From Vulcanimicrobiota bacterium (GTDB lineage Bacteria; Vulcanimicrobiota; Xenobia; Xenobiales; JADMJV01): a stretch of DNA of 64,000 nucleotides. Where the stretch lies: NCBI GenBank assembly GCA_023447635.1, contig JAEXNA010000254.1, positions 1-64,000 on the forward strand, read 5' to 3'. Below the pieces are notes generated by a model. The model was not told where the DNA came from, ran no database searches, and was given only the letters and a program-made list of their open reading frames with translations. Position numbers and translations under genes: made by a program. This document shows positions 51,528 through 60,490 of this stretch, piece after piece (position 1 is the first letter of the stretch; every line of letters starts with the position of its first letter).

Positions 51528-52058
51528 ATGGCGATTCCGCGTTTTATCCCCAGCTACACGGTCGAGGACTATCGCCTCTGGGAGGGCCACTGGGAGCTGT
51601 GGTCCGGGGTCCCCGTGGCCATGAGCCCTTCGAGCGGGCGGGCGCATCAGCGCCTGGGGCTGAAGCTGCTCGACCTCTTCTCGGGCGAACTCAAGCGGGT
51701 GGGTTGCGCGGACTGCGAGCTGCTTTATGAGATCGACTGGATCGCTGCCCAGGACACGGTATTTCGCCCGGATCTGGTCATTACGTGTGACGGCCAGGAG
51801 ACGCCTTTCCTGACGACCCCTCCTGCTCTGGTGGTCGAGATTCTGTCCCCGTCGACCCGCTCGCGCGACCTGCTTTACAAACGAGAGGCCTATGAGACCC
51901 TGGGGGTCCGCTATTACCTGCTCGCCGACCCCGACTCCCGAACCCTGACGGGGCTGGAGCTTAGCGGGGGACGCTACGTCCAGAGCAAAGCCCCGGAACT
52001 ACGACTGCACGACGGCTGCGCTATCTCTCCCGACTTCGAGACTCTATTTCAAGACTGA
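51528..52058 (+). CDS. Uma2 family endonuclease (PD-(D/E)XK fold), copy 2
   Basis: The 176-residue protein aligns without gaps to copy 1 (19099-19626) through residue 118, sharing FIPSYTVEDY, WELWSGVPVAMSPSSG, RPDLVIT (Asp82), LVVEILSPST (Glu104) and RDLLYKR (Lys118). It is probably an active nuclease fold protein; cellular role unknown. Its last 38 bases overlap the convergent phosphatase gene. Confidence 0.85.
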   Translation: MAIPRFIPSYTVEDYRLWEGHWELWSGVPVAMSPSSGRAHQRLGLKLLDLFSGELKRVGCADCELLYEIDWIAAQDTVFRPDLVITCDGQETPFLTTPPALVVEILSPSTRSRDLLYKREAYETLGVRYYLLADPDSRTLTGLELSGGRYVQSKAPELRLHDGCAISPDFETLFQD

Positions 52059-52659
52059 CCAGAGCCAGCGATACATCATCCTGCAGTCCCCCCGATCGAA
52101 GGCGAACCAGGTCAACGAGACGGGGCGGCGTCGCGTCGTCGAAACCCGACTGGAGCAGCTCGAGAATGTTTTCCTCCGTGGTGTACTTGAACAGCCCGTC
52201 CGAGCCGATTAGGAGAGTCCCCGTCGTAAACGGAGCGCGTCGGAGCTTCGGCGTGGCGTCGCCGCTGCCCAGCAGCGGCTTCCGCTGCTGCCCCTGAGTC
52301 AGATCTTGAACACCGTTGGCCGTAGCCAGCCATGCTTCCGAGTCGCCAACGGAGGCCGTGACGACCTCGTCCTCGGTCACAGCGACCATCACTCCCGTGG
52401 TCTCGCCACACTCCTGTCGAACAGCGATTCTCTCGTCGAGAGCCCAGAAGGCACGGATCACCTGCTCGACGCTGGAAGAGGTCTCGGCAACCTGCAGCAA
52501 CTCCGTCACAAAAAAATCGGCCGCTTCGCCTCCACCGCTGTATCCTCCAGCCCCGTCCGCCAGGAACACATAAAAGGCTTTCAGAGTCGGTAGACAGGCC
52601 ACCCTATCCTGACTCTGACCCGCTTGGGCGATGTTAATCGAGGCGTGGGATGGTTTCAT
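52021..52659 (-). CDS. PP2C-type Ser/Thr protein phosphatase
   Basis: The 212-residue protein has PP2C motifs: FYVFLADGAGGYSGGGEAADF (metal-binding Asp), ETTGVMVAVTEDEVVTASVGDS (the GDS motif), LLIGSDGLFKYTTEENI and the final GGLQDDVSLALV with the metal-binding Asp. It would reverse Ser/Thr phosphorylation; the only Ser/Thr kinase in the window is the receiver fusion at 33598, 18 kb away. ATG 52659 overlaps the end of the upstream gene by 26 bases. Confidence 0.85.
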   Translation of the reverse strand: MKPSHASINIAQAGQSQDRVACLPTLKAFYVFLADGAGGYSGGGEAADFFVTELLQVAETSSSVEQVIRAFWALDERIAVRQECGETTGVMVAVTEDEVVTASVGDSEAWLATANGVQDLTQGQQRKPLLGSGDATPKLRRAPFTTGTLLIGSDGLFKYTTEENILELLQSGFDDATPPRLVDLVRLRSGGLQDDVSLALVSLEIESRSRER

Positions 52660-53194
52660 CGGAGGTTTTTTTTGCCGATCGGATGACACCGCATGGGCCG
52701 ATGTGCTTCTCGAAGAGCGCGCGAAGTTCATCAAGTTGCGTTGAGGACAGCACGCGGAACGGCACACCGACAGCGTTGTCGCTGAAGTGCAGCTGGAACA
52801 TCCAGCCCGTTTCTACCCATTTTGTAAAGAAATGCCATTTTAGCTTCGATTGCGCATCGTGAGAGGTCAGGTTCGCACCGCCCTCCGAGAACTCGTAATG
52901 AAGCGGGGTTCCTTTGACGTCCTTCTGAAAAGCTGACCTGTAGGTGCGGTAGCACCAACCGAGGTTAGCGACCAGGAGCAAGGCTGTTATCGCGAGGACC
53001 AGGAAGAGCAGCTGAAGCGACTCTTCCTTCGAATCGAGAGAGCCGGGACGGAATTTTGTCAGGTATACCACAAACAGCGCGGTCGCGAACTGGCTGGCGA
53101 TGAGTCTGGCGAGCTTCCAGCCCCGCCACGACGACCAGCAAAACCGCAAATACTCTTCTTCGCTCCAGTGAAACTCGCATTTTACGGACGTCAT
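52634..53194 (-). CDS. YcxB-like membrane protein
   Basis: The 186-residue protein has two transmembrane helices (about 25-48 and 58-80) and a C-terminal YcxB-like domain (YEFSEGGANLTSHDAQSKLKW, FHFSDNAVGVPFRVLS). YcxB proteins are of unknown function. It overlaps the phosphatase gene by 26 bases, so the two form an operon. Confidence 0.65.
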   Translation of the reverse strand: MTSVKCEFHWSEEEYLRFCWSSWRGWKLARLIASQFATALFVVYLTKFRPGSLDSKEESLQLLFLVLAITALLLVANLGWCYRTYRSAFQKDVKGTPLHYEFSEGGANLTSHDAQSKLKWHFFTKWVETGWMFQLHFSDNAVGVPFRVLSSTQLDELRALFEKHIGPCGVIRSAKKTSDETIPRLD

Positions 53195-53304
53195 TTTTCG
53201 GGTTTTCGAATCGTCCCGATAGGTTCCTGGGAGTGCCTCGCTCTCCAGGCCTCTTTCAAAATAACGTCAACGAAACCTCAACCGCTGGACGGAATTGAAC
53301 GGAT

Positions 53305-53976
53305 ATGAGTAAGGATACCCTGACTATCGATATCGTCTCTGACGTCGTCTGCCCCTGGTGCGTCGTTGGATACAAGCGCCTGCAGCAGGCGCTCGCTCAG
53401 TTTCCCGATTTAGAGGTCGAACTGACCTGGCACCCTTTTGAGCTGAACCCCGGCATGCCCGAAGAAGGGCAGGACCTGACCGAGCATATCGCCGAGAAGT
53501 ACGGCTCGACCTCGGCTGAAAGCGCCTCGAACCGCGCCTATCTGGCCGAGATCGGGCGCTCCCTGGATTTCACCATCAAGTTCGACGAAGGCTCCCGCAT
53601 CGTCAACACTTTCAAGGCGCACCAACTCTTGCATTGGGCCGCCCTCGAAGGCAACCAGACCGAACTGGACCTGGCCTTGTTCGAGGCGTACTTTAGCCAC
53701 AACAAGAACGTGAACGACCTGGACGTCCTCCTCCAGGCCGTCCAGCAAGCCGGACTCGACCGCGAGCAGGCCAGGAGCGTGCTCGAGGACCAGCGCTACG
53801 CTGCCACCGTCCGCGAAAAGGAGCAGTACTGGTTAAGCCAGGGTGTGCGCGCGGTTCCCACCATGGTTTTCAACGGCCGCTACGCCGTCAGCGGGGCTCG
53901 CGAACCCGACGAGTTGAAGGAAGTCATCGAGCGCTCTCTCGAGATCCAGAACCGACCGAGACTGGGCCTGGCTTAG
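53305..53976 (+). CDS. DsbA family oxidoreductase (FrnE-like)
   Basis: The 223-residue thioredoxin-fold protein has the active site CPWC (Cys16-Cys19) in VSDVVCPWCVVGYKRL and a final VPTMVFNGRYAVSGARE (cis-Pro). No signal peptide, so it is cytoplasmic, as for FrnE-type proteins linked to polyketide work or stress. Its last 53 bases overlap the convergent caspase-like gene, so expression of the two is likely to interfere. Confidence 0.9.
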   Translation: MSKDTLTIDIVSDVVCPWCVVGYKRLQQALAQFPDLEVELTWHPFELNPGMPEEGQDLTEHIAEKYGSTSAESASNRAYLAEIGRSLDFTIKFDEGSRIVNTFKAHQLLHWAALEGNQTELDLALFEAYFSHNKNVNDLDVLLQAVQQAGLDREQARSVLEDQRYAATVREKEQYWLSQGVRAVPTMVFNGRYAVSGAREPDELKEVIERSLEIQNRPRLGLA

Positions 53977-54706
53977 ATTCCCTCAGTTCCCCCTCCAACC
54001 CAAACTCTGGAGAAAACAGCCAGCGCAAGCGTCGTCGCGAAGCGTTGGTAGCCGCAAAGGCCTCCGACGCTTCGCCGCCGTCCCAGAGCTCGAAGAAGCC
54101 GCGTCCGTACGACCACGGCGAGAGAAAGCTGACCGGAAAGGGCGACGGGTGGTGGGCGTCGGTCGAGGTGACCAGCGTCACCGGGCCGGGGAACGCCGCC
54201 CCCTCCAGGGAGCGACCAAACTCGCCGGACCAGCAGCAGTCGATCACCACTGTGGCTCGGGAGAAACTAGCCTGCGTTAGCGCCTGGACGAACGCCTCCC
54301 GGCGCAAGTTCAGACCTCCCACCGCCCCGAAGTTCCGGCCTCCACCATGCCCCGTCAGGTACACCACCAGGTGATCGCAGCGGGACGAAGCGACCGCCTC
54401 GAGCGCCCTGGCTGTCCCGTAGCCGTCGCCTCCCGGCAGCAAGCTTTCGACCTCGACCTGCCCTGCAGTTACCGCCCGCAGGCGACGGGAAGCCGCTGCC
54501 ACATCGCGCACCGAAGTCGCCGTTTCGGCTCCGTCCAGCCCTTGCCCGGCCACCAGCACCGCCCTGGTCAGTGACCCATGACCTTGAACCTGACGAGCGG
54601 AAACCTGCGGCAGGCGATGCAGGTAGACCCAGCGCTGGGCGACATCTCCAGCCCACAGCAGCCCCCCCAGCAGGGCGAGTAAGATATAGCCACGGCGGAC
54701 TTTCAC
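53924..54706 (-). CDS. Membrane-anchored caspase-like protease
   Basis: The 260-residue protein from GTG 54706 (AGGGG upstream; a GTG at 54730 is an alternative) has one N-terminal transmembrane helix (RGYILLALLGGLLWAG). A caspase/metacaspase-type domain follows: LVVYLTGHGGG with His120, then VVIDCCWSGEF with the D-x-C-x-S-G pattern and catalytic Cys158. The dyad is complete. It has no paracaspase prodomain. Position: divergent from a GHKL-like paralogue gene (71 bases between starts) and convergent with the DsbA gene. Confidence 0.75.
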   Translation of the reverse strand: MKVRRGYILLALLGGLLWAGDVAQRWVYLHRLPQVSARQVQGHGSLTRAVLVAGQGLDGAETATSVRDVAAASRRLRAVTAGQVEVESLLPGGDGYGTARALEAVASSRCDHLVVYLTGHGGGRNFGAVGGLNLRREAFVQALTQASFSRATVVIDCCWSGEFGRSLEGAAFPGPVTLVTSTDAHHPSPFPVSFLSPWSYGRGFFELWDGGEASEAFAATNASRRRLRWLFSPEFGLEGELRESKPGPVSVGSGSRESAR

Positions 54707-54776
54707 AGCGCCCCTTTCGAGAAGGCGCACCCGACTTCCCAGGGGCGCGCCGAAGGAAGTCGAAGGGCGTCCGACC

Positions 54777-56060
54777 GTGAGTGAGATCCCGCTCGACCCG
54801 ATTCAAGAGTTTCTCGAAGAGCAGCGCTCGGACGGCCGTTACGATTCGACCGGGGTGTTCACGGCCGAAGCCGGTAAGGCGCTCAGCAAACTGGCCTCGT
54901 ACCAATTGCCGCGCCCTTCGGCCTGGGTGCTGAAGATGATCCAGGCCGGGGTGGCGGGCGAGGCGCTTTCGATCGGGGTCGGACCGATAGCCAGCGGGTT
55001 CCAGATCGTCTACCGGGGGCCGCATTTCGTCTCCGGTCGGGAACTGGCTGACACCTGGACCAGCCCGACCGCCGCCGTTTCGAACGCCCTGAAGCACCTG
55101 ATGGTCGGTCTGCGCGCCATCTCCGTAGGGCAGAGGCGTTCGGTGTTGGTAACCTGGCGCCCGGTCGAAGGGCCGGTGATGGCACTGCACTGGAACGGCA
55201 TCGGCCTGTCCGACCTGCAGGAGCGTCGGACCACGCGACTGTTTAGCCAGAGCCAGGATGAACTGTCGTTCTACTTTTCCGAAACCAACGACCAGCGCGG
55301 CTACTCCTGGATGGCGGAATTTCGCGAACTACGGGATTACGCGGTCAGTTGTCCTGTCCCCCTGACCGTGGCCGAAGAGCGACTGGACCATTTTGGGCTG
55401 CGCGACGTCTTTATCCATCGGAAGCCGCTGCTGTTCGGCGACCAGCCCTCTCAAAGGGGAGAGCCGTGTCTCTATCTGACCCGACCGGTCGACGACGAAC
55501 CGGACTCGCAGGACCCGCTACGAGCCAGCGCCTGGTTGCTCTACGCCAGCGATATCCCCTCCCGCAGCCTGATCTCCTGGGTTCAGCACGGGGTCGTCTG
55601 CCAGGAGCGCGAGTTCGGCCCCAAGCATCGCTTTCAACTTCGGCTTTACGTGCCCGGCGATCACCTGGACACCGATCTGACCGGACTGCACCTGCGCCTT
55701 CCGAATCCGACCGTCCCGTTCGAAGGGCTCGATAGCGCTCTGGCCTTTGCCACTGACGCTTTGAGTGCGCGCAGCCCGCGGGTGGCTGATGTCGCCCGCG
55801 CTCTGAACGAAGGGGGAGAGTTCGGAGTGCGCACCTTGATGGGCCTGGTGGTTTTAACCTCGGCCCTGATGACTCCGGTCCTGGGATCGCTGGGCCTGGG
55901 CGGCGGCTGTCTGGGGGCGGCTGCCGTTCACGGTCTGAACCGGGCTCAGCAGCAGCGGGCGATCCGAGGTTTTCTGCGCGACCTGGAAGGTTGGAGAGTT
56001 ACCCTCTCCACCACCTTCGAACAACCGCCCCCCCTACCACAGGCGAGATTTTCCCGCTAG
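54777..56060 (+). CDS. Undescribed GHKL-like paralogue family member with a C-terminal membrane hairpin
   Basis: The 427-residue protein (GTG start) shares GVFTAEAGKALSKLASYQLP and RPSAWVLKMIQAGVAGEA with the family members at 30785 and 48636. A later segment ALKHLMVGLRAISVGQRRSVL resembles the sugar-binding or dimer region of GHKL proteins. Near the C-terminus a hydrophobic pair (TLMGLVVLTSALMTPVLGSLG and a following helix) suggests membrane attachment. No catalytic N-box Glu is present. It is divergent from the caspase-like gene. Confidence 0.65.
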   Translation: MSEIPLDPIQEFLEEQRSDGRYDSTGVFTAEAGKALSKLASYQLPRPSAWVLKMIQAGVAGEALSIGVGPIASGFQIVYRGPHFVSGRELADTWTSPTAAVSNALKHLMVGLRAISVGQRRSVLVTWRPVEGPVMALHWNGIGLSDLQERRTTRLFSQSQDELSFYFSETNDQRGYSWMAEFRELRDYAVSCPVPLTVAEERLDHFGLRDVFIHRKPLLFGDQPSQRGEPCLYLTRPVDDEPDSQDPLRASAWLLYASDIPSRSLISWVQHGVVCQEREFGPKHRFQLRLYVPGDHLDTDLTGLHLRLPNPTVPFEGLDSALAFATDALSARSPRVADVARALNEGGEFGVRTLMGLVVLTSALMTPVLGSLGLGGGCLGAAAVHGLNRAQQQRAIRGFLRDLEGWRVTLSTTFEQPPPLPQARFSR

Positions 56061-56102
56061 CGCCGGCCGACGGCAGGCTATCGCTCCGTCCAGGGGAACG
56101 GC

Positions 56103-57950
56103 TTGAAGATGAGCTGGTATCAAGGCGTTTTTCACGCTCCCACCGGGGAGTATTACCAGGGCTCGGGTCGTCTCGGCCGACCCGTGACCCTGCGGATTCG
56201 CATTCCCGACGATGCCCCGGTCGAGGGCGTCTATCTTCGTTCCGCCCCGGACGGGGAGGAGAGGACCACGCCGGCCCGCCGGATTCCCGACCGCCCGGGG
56301 TATCGATGCTGCTGGTGGGAAGTGACCGTTATCCCGGATAACCGACGTTTTCATTATCGCTTTCTGCTGCGAACCAACGAGGGCGGATGGTGGTATGCCG
56401 CGGCCGGGCTACAGCGTTCGGTGCCGGGCTATCATACCGACTTCCAGCTCTTACTCGACTGGAGTCACGCTGATTGGCAGACCCGGGCGGTGTATTACCA
56501 GATTTTCCCGGACCGCTTTGCCGTGGGCGACCCGAGCACCAACGTCCGAAACGGAGAGCACCAACTTGACGGAAAGCCGGTGGTTGCTCGAACCTGGGGA
56601 GAGCTGCCCGACGTCCATCAAGGCGCGCGCGAGTTTTACGGCGGCGACCTGACTGGCATCGAGCAGAAGCTCGAGTATCTGCAGGAAGAGTTGGGGGTCA
56701 CGGCTCTGTACCTGAACCCGATCTTCACCTCTCCGAGCAGCCACAAGTACGACGCCGCGAGCTACCACCAGGTCGATCCGCACTTCGGCGGCGACGCCGC
56801 GTTCGAGAGTCTGTGCCAGGCTTTGAAACAGCGTGGGATGCGCGTCCTGCTCGACATCGTGCCTAACCACTGCGGGGCAGAACACCCCTGGTTCCAGCAG
56901 GCGCTGGCTGATCCCAGGGCCGAGACGGCCGAGTATTTCACCTTTCATAACCATCCCCACGACTACGAGTGCTGGCTCGCCATCAAGTCGCTGCCCAAGC
57001 TGGATTATCGTAGTCTGAAGCTGCGCGAAGCGATGTACGAAGCGCCCGACGCCATCTTCCGCCGCTGGCTGCAGCCGCCGTTCGAGGTGGACGGTTGGAG
57101 GGTCGACGTGGCCAATATGCTGGGCCGCAAGGGCGGCGATCATCTGGGTCATAAGGTGCTGCGCGGGATGCGACGAGCGGTCAAGGAGACCCGACCCGAC
57201 AGCTACCTTCTGGGTGAGAACTTTTTCGACGCCAGCTCTTACCTGCAGGGCGATCAGTTGGACGCCAGCATGAACTATCGCGGCTTTATGATGCCGCTGC
57301 ACCACTGGCTGGGGGGCCGCGACTACCACTCCTGGATGGGCCACGAGTGGGGCGACACTCATCCTCTGGCAAGTGCGGACTTCGAGGCGCAGCTGTCTGC
57401 CTTCCGCGCCACCGTTCCATGGGATGTCGTTGTACGACAGTTCAACCTGCTGGACAGTCACGACACGCCGCGTCTTCTGACCCTGATGGGGGGCGACAGG
57501 GCTCAAGCGTCGGTGGCTCGTTTCTTGCTTTTCACCTATCCCGGAGTTCCGTGCGTGTATTACGGGGACGAGGTTGGGGTCGAGGGAGGGCGCGACCCCG
57601 ACAACCGTCGCTGCATGCCGTGGGACCGGGAGAGCTGGGACATCGAGTGGCTGGAGGGTTGGAAGGCGATGATCCGCCATCGCAAGGCGCTGGCGGCTCT
57701 CAACGGCGGCGCCTATCAGACCTTATTGGCCCAGGAGAACACCTTCGCGTTTCTTCGAGAGGCGCCCGGGGCCCGCGTGATCTGCGTGGCCCGACGCGGT
57801 CCCGACGGGATCGAAAAGATCCCGGTGGGCGCGGCGGCCGTTCCGGACGGCACGGCCTTCCGGGACCTGCTGGGGGGAGGGGAGGCCAGGGTCGAGGGGG
57901 CAGCGCTGCCGCTGGCCTCGACCGGGACCCAACTCTGGGTCGAAGCCTAG
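56103..57950 (+). CDS. GH13 maltodextrin glucosidase / neopullulanase-like alpha-glucosidase (MalZ-like)
   Basis: The protein has 615 residues with an N-terminal starch-binding-like domain (WYQGVFHAPTGEYYQGSGRL, up to about residue 115) and a GH13 barrel. Catalytic residues: nucleophile Asp335 (DGWRVDVAN), acid Glu372 (LGENFFD) and stabiliser Asp454 (LLDSHDTPR). Layout is closest to maltodextrin glucosidase and cyclomaltodextrinases. No signal peptide: it degrades maltodextrins or glycogen inside the cell. AGGGG lies 6 bases before TTG 56103; ATG 56109 is an alternative. Its stop overlaps that of the porin gene (CTAG). Confidence 0.9.
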   Translation: MKMSWYQGVFHAPTGEYYQGSGRLGRPVTLRIRIPDDAPVEGVYLRSAPDGEERTTPARRIPDRPGYRCCWWEVTVIPDNRRFHYRFLLRTNEGGWWYAAAGLQRSVPGYHTDFQLLLDWSHADWQTRAVYYQIFPDRFAVGDPSTNVRNGEHQLDGKPVVARTWGELPDVHQGAREFYGGDLTGIEQKLEYLQEELGVTALYLNPIFTSPSSHKYDAASYHQVDPHFGGDAAFESLCQALKQRGMRVLLDIVPNHCGAEHPWFQQALADPRAETAEYFTFHNHPHDYECWLAIKSLPKLDYRSLKLREAMYEAPDAIFRRWLQPPFEVDGWRVDVANMLGRKGGDHLGHKVLRGMRRAVKETRPDSYLLGENFFDASSYLQGDQLDASMNYRGFMMPLHHWLGGRDYHSWMGHEWGDTHPLASADFEAQLSAFRATVPWDVVVRQFNLLDSHDTPRLLTLMGGDRAQASVARFLLFTYPGVPCVYYGDEVGVEGGRDPDNRRCMPWDRESWDIEWLEGWKAMIRHRKALAALNGGAYQTLLAQENTFAFLREAPGARVICVARRGPDGIEKIPVGAAAVPDGTAFRDLLGGGEARVEGAALPLASTGTQLWVEA

Positions 57951-60490
57951 AACACGACCTTGAGTTCGCTAGACACCTGCCAACCCGACCAGTTGAACGG
58001 ATGCTGGGTCGAGCCGATCTCGCCCAGTTCCGGAACCCCCGGAGTGATGGCCGAGTCGACGTGGTCGATGGTTTTGTAGTGGCGGGCCAGCACGCCAAAG
58101 TTGGTCTTGTCCGACAGCGCTACGTCGAAGCCCAGGTGAGGGATGAACTGGTCGCTGTCCAGGTTGGTGAAGTTGGTCTGCCCGGTGGCCAGCGCGTACG
58201 AGTTGTACAGCCCCGCCGGGTCGTAGTGACCGGCCGTCGAGACGTAGTCGACGCCGGCGTTGACCGACCACTTTTTGTTGAACTCGTAGGCGCCTTCGAA
58301 GGCAAAGCTGTCCACATCGATGTCGACCGCGTTCTGGCTACCGCCCTGGGCCGCGCTCAGGGCGGTGTCGCGCTTCAAGCCGAGTCGGCTGTACGAGCCG
58401 GTCAGGCGCAGCCCCAGATCGGCCCAGCGATAGGTGGCGCCGACGTCGAACGATTTTTCTTTGCCGCGCTGATCTTCTAGCGGGTTGAGATTGGCGTCGA
58501 ACGAGTTCATCGAGCGGTTGCCGTACAGTAGGGGAGAGGCGTAGCCGTAGAACACCAGGTCGACGTAGCCGGGTGTGAAGCCCAGCACCGTATTGGTGGG
58601 CGTCCCCGGACCCAGCGCGCTGGTGGTGACCCGCACGTTGTAGAGCGAGGTCTCTTTCTGCTGCAAGAGCGAACCGCCGGCCCAGATCTTGCCCGCTTTA
58701 TTGTCGAACGTCCAGTCGCCTTTCAGGCGGAACCCTTCGCGGTTCTGCGGATATCGGACATTGTCGATCAAGAACCCCACGCCGGGATAGCTGAACTGCT
58801 TCACCGCGCGTAGTCCGGTGACGTCGCCGGCCCAGGCGGCGGGGGCGTAGTCCGGGTCGACCGAGAGGTATTCGAGATTCAGCCCCAGGTTGATCGGCTT
58901 GACCACCGCGGCGGCTTCGGCCCGCAGCGCCGTGCCGCGGGTAGAAAACGAACTGTTCTTGTTGGCCTTGTAGTCCGACATGCCCAGGTCCAGACCCAGC
59001 TTCAACGAGGCGTCATCGTTGTTGACCACGTTGTAGTGACCGACCAGGCCGTAGATGTCCTGAGACTGAGGCCCGTAGTTCCCTCCACCGGCGGCCAGGC
59101 CCACCGCGCTGTCGCTGTTGCCGTTCCAGCCCGCGATAGGACGGGTGTCCGCCGTGTTGGGAAGCGTCATGGTCTGCGTCTGTTCATAAAGACTGCGCTG
59201 GTTGGCGAAGTAGCCGGGCGGGTTGACCCACTGACGTACCGACCACCCGCTCGAGGCGCCAAAGGCGACGTTCTGTCCCGCTGTCAGGCCGACATCGAGC
59301 GCGTTGCCGCCCCCGACCGGCGACTCTTCCGACATGCGGGAGAAGTTCAGCTGCAGGTCTCCCACCCCGGACTCGTATCCCAGGTTGCCTGCCAGCACGT
59401 AGTTCTGGTAGGCCTGGCTCTGGAACCGCACGCCGTCGCCGAAGCGCGACCCAAGGACCTCCCAACTGAGCTTCTCGCCTTCTCCCAGCGGTTCCCCGCC
59501 CGAGACGTCGAAGCCGTAACCGGGCCAGCGCCCGGGGCCGTAGGCGCCCAGGTTCCCCTGGCCGGCGTAAACCAGGGGGGACATTTTGGTCTTGTCGATC
59601 GTTCCCACTACGACGCGGGTGCCGCTCGGTTTGTGCAAGACCCAGAATTTGTCCAGGGTCATCCGGGTGTACGGGGTGTTGTCCAGGCTCTGGCCGCTAC
59701 CCGACAGCGCGGTGAACGGATTCTGCAGATAAGGCGCCGAGACGCCCCAGTAGGCGTCGACTTCCGAGTCGCCCTGGGAGGAGTAAGCCGCGAACTCGGC
59801 TCCCGCGTCGATGTCGTCGGTGACCTTGATGTTCATTCCTAGAACGGCCAGCGAGGTAAATCCAGTACCGCTCGACAGCGCTCGTCCCACTCGATAGTCG
59901 ACGACGGGCAGTACGCCCTGGACCGCCGGTCGCCAGTTCACGGGCAGGCGGGTCCCCACCACGTTATTGTAGTTCAGGAACGGTACGCCGCCCGGTCGGC
60001 CGGCGCCCTGACGACCGGCGTCGTTGTCTAAAGCGCCGTCGTTGGTGAAGCTTTGCATTACCACCCGAGTGTCGGAGTAGCCGTAGAAGCTGATCCGCTC
60101 GAGTTCGGTCACCCGCTTGTCCAGGCGGCTGACGTTGTCTTCCAAGGCCGAAACACGCACGCCCAGCGCTTCGAGTTCATCGCGCAGGCCGTTGACCAGG
60201 GGGCGTAGCGCCTCGAGGTCGGCTCGGGTGGCGAAGGTGGCGCCTTCGGTCTCCATCCGGGCCAGCGCTCGCGCTACCACCACGGCGACTTCCCAGCGCG
60301 TCATGGCGCGGTCGCCTTTGAAGGTTCCGTCGGGATAGCCCTCGACCAGTCCGCGCGCCGCCAGGGTGGCGACCGCATCTCTGGCCCAGTGCTCGGCGGG
60401 CAGGTCGGGGAAAAGAGGGGCGCTGCGGGCCGCCGAGGTCAAAGCGACGACGGACAAGAGCAGGCTGCGGGAAAGTCGGGAGAGTTTCAT
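57947..60490 (-). CDS. SLH-domain outer-membrane porin
   Basis: The 847-residue protein has a signal peptide (MKLSRLSRSLLLSVVALTSAARSA). One SLH domain (about 27-75: DLPAEHWARDAVATLAARGLVEGYPDG) anchors to peptidoglycan or secondary polymer. A coiled coil follows (about 85-133: ALRPLVNGLRDELEALGVRVSALEDNVSRLDKRVTELERI). A long beta-barrel (about 136-847) ends ...SELKVVF with the final Phe of OMPs. This is the build of SomA/SlpA-type porins of cyanobacteria and Deinococcota and of many uncultivated diderms. It is coupled to the gene upstream by ATGA. Confidence 0.88.
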   Translation of the reverse strand: MKLSRLSRSLLLSVVALTSAARSAPLFPDLPAEHWARDAVATLAARGLVEGYPDGTFKGDRAMTRWEVAVVVARALARMETEGATFATRADLEALRPLVNGLRDELEALGVRVSALEDNVSRLDKRVTELERISFYGYSDTRVVMQSFTNDGALDNDAGRQGAGRPGGVPFLNYNNVVGTRLPVNWRPAVQGVLPVVDYRVGRALSSGTGFTSLAVLGMNIKVTDDIDAGAEFAAYSSQGDSEVDAYWGVSAPYLQNPFTALSGSGQSLDNTPYTRMTLDKFWVLHKPSGTRVVVGTIDKTKMSPLVYAGQGNLGAYGPGRWPGYGFDVSGGEPLGEGEKLSWEVLGSRFGDGVRFQSQAYQNYVLAGNLGYESGVGDLQLNFSRMSEESPVGGGNALDVGLTAGQNVAFGASSGWSVRQWVNPPGYFANQRSLYEQTQTMTLPNTADTRPIAGWNGNSDSAVGLAAGGGNYGPQSQDIYGLVGHYNVVNNDDASLKLGLDLGMSDYKANKNSSFSTRGTALRAEAAAVVKPINLGLNLEYLSVDPDYAPAAWAGDVTGLRAVKQFSYPGVGFLIDNVRYPQNREGFRLKGDWTFDNKAGKIWAGGSLLQQKETSLYNVRVTTSALGPGTPTNTVLGFTPGYVDLVFYGYASPLLYGNRSMNSFDANLNPLEDQRGKEKSFDVGATYRWADLGLRLTGSYSRLGLKRDTALSAAQGGSQNAVDIDVDSFAFEGAYEFNKKWSVNAGVDYVSTAGHYDPAGLYNSYALATGQTNFTNLDSDQFIPHLGFDVALSDKTNFGVLARHYKTIDHVDSAITPGVPELGEIGSTQHPFNWSGWQVSSELKVVF

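Noticed and set aside
56451..57680. 409-residue open frame antisense to the glucosidase gene
   Set aside because: GH13 catalytic residues are all on the plus strand; the reverse frame shows no motif and no ribosome-binding site.
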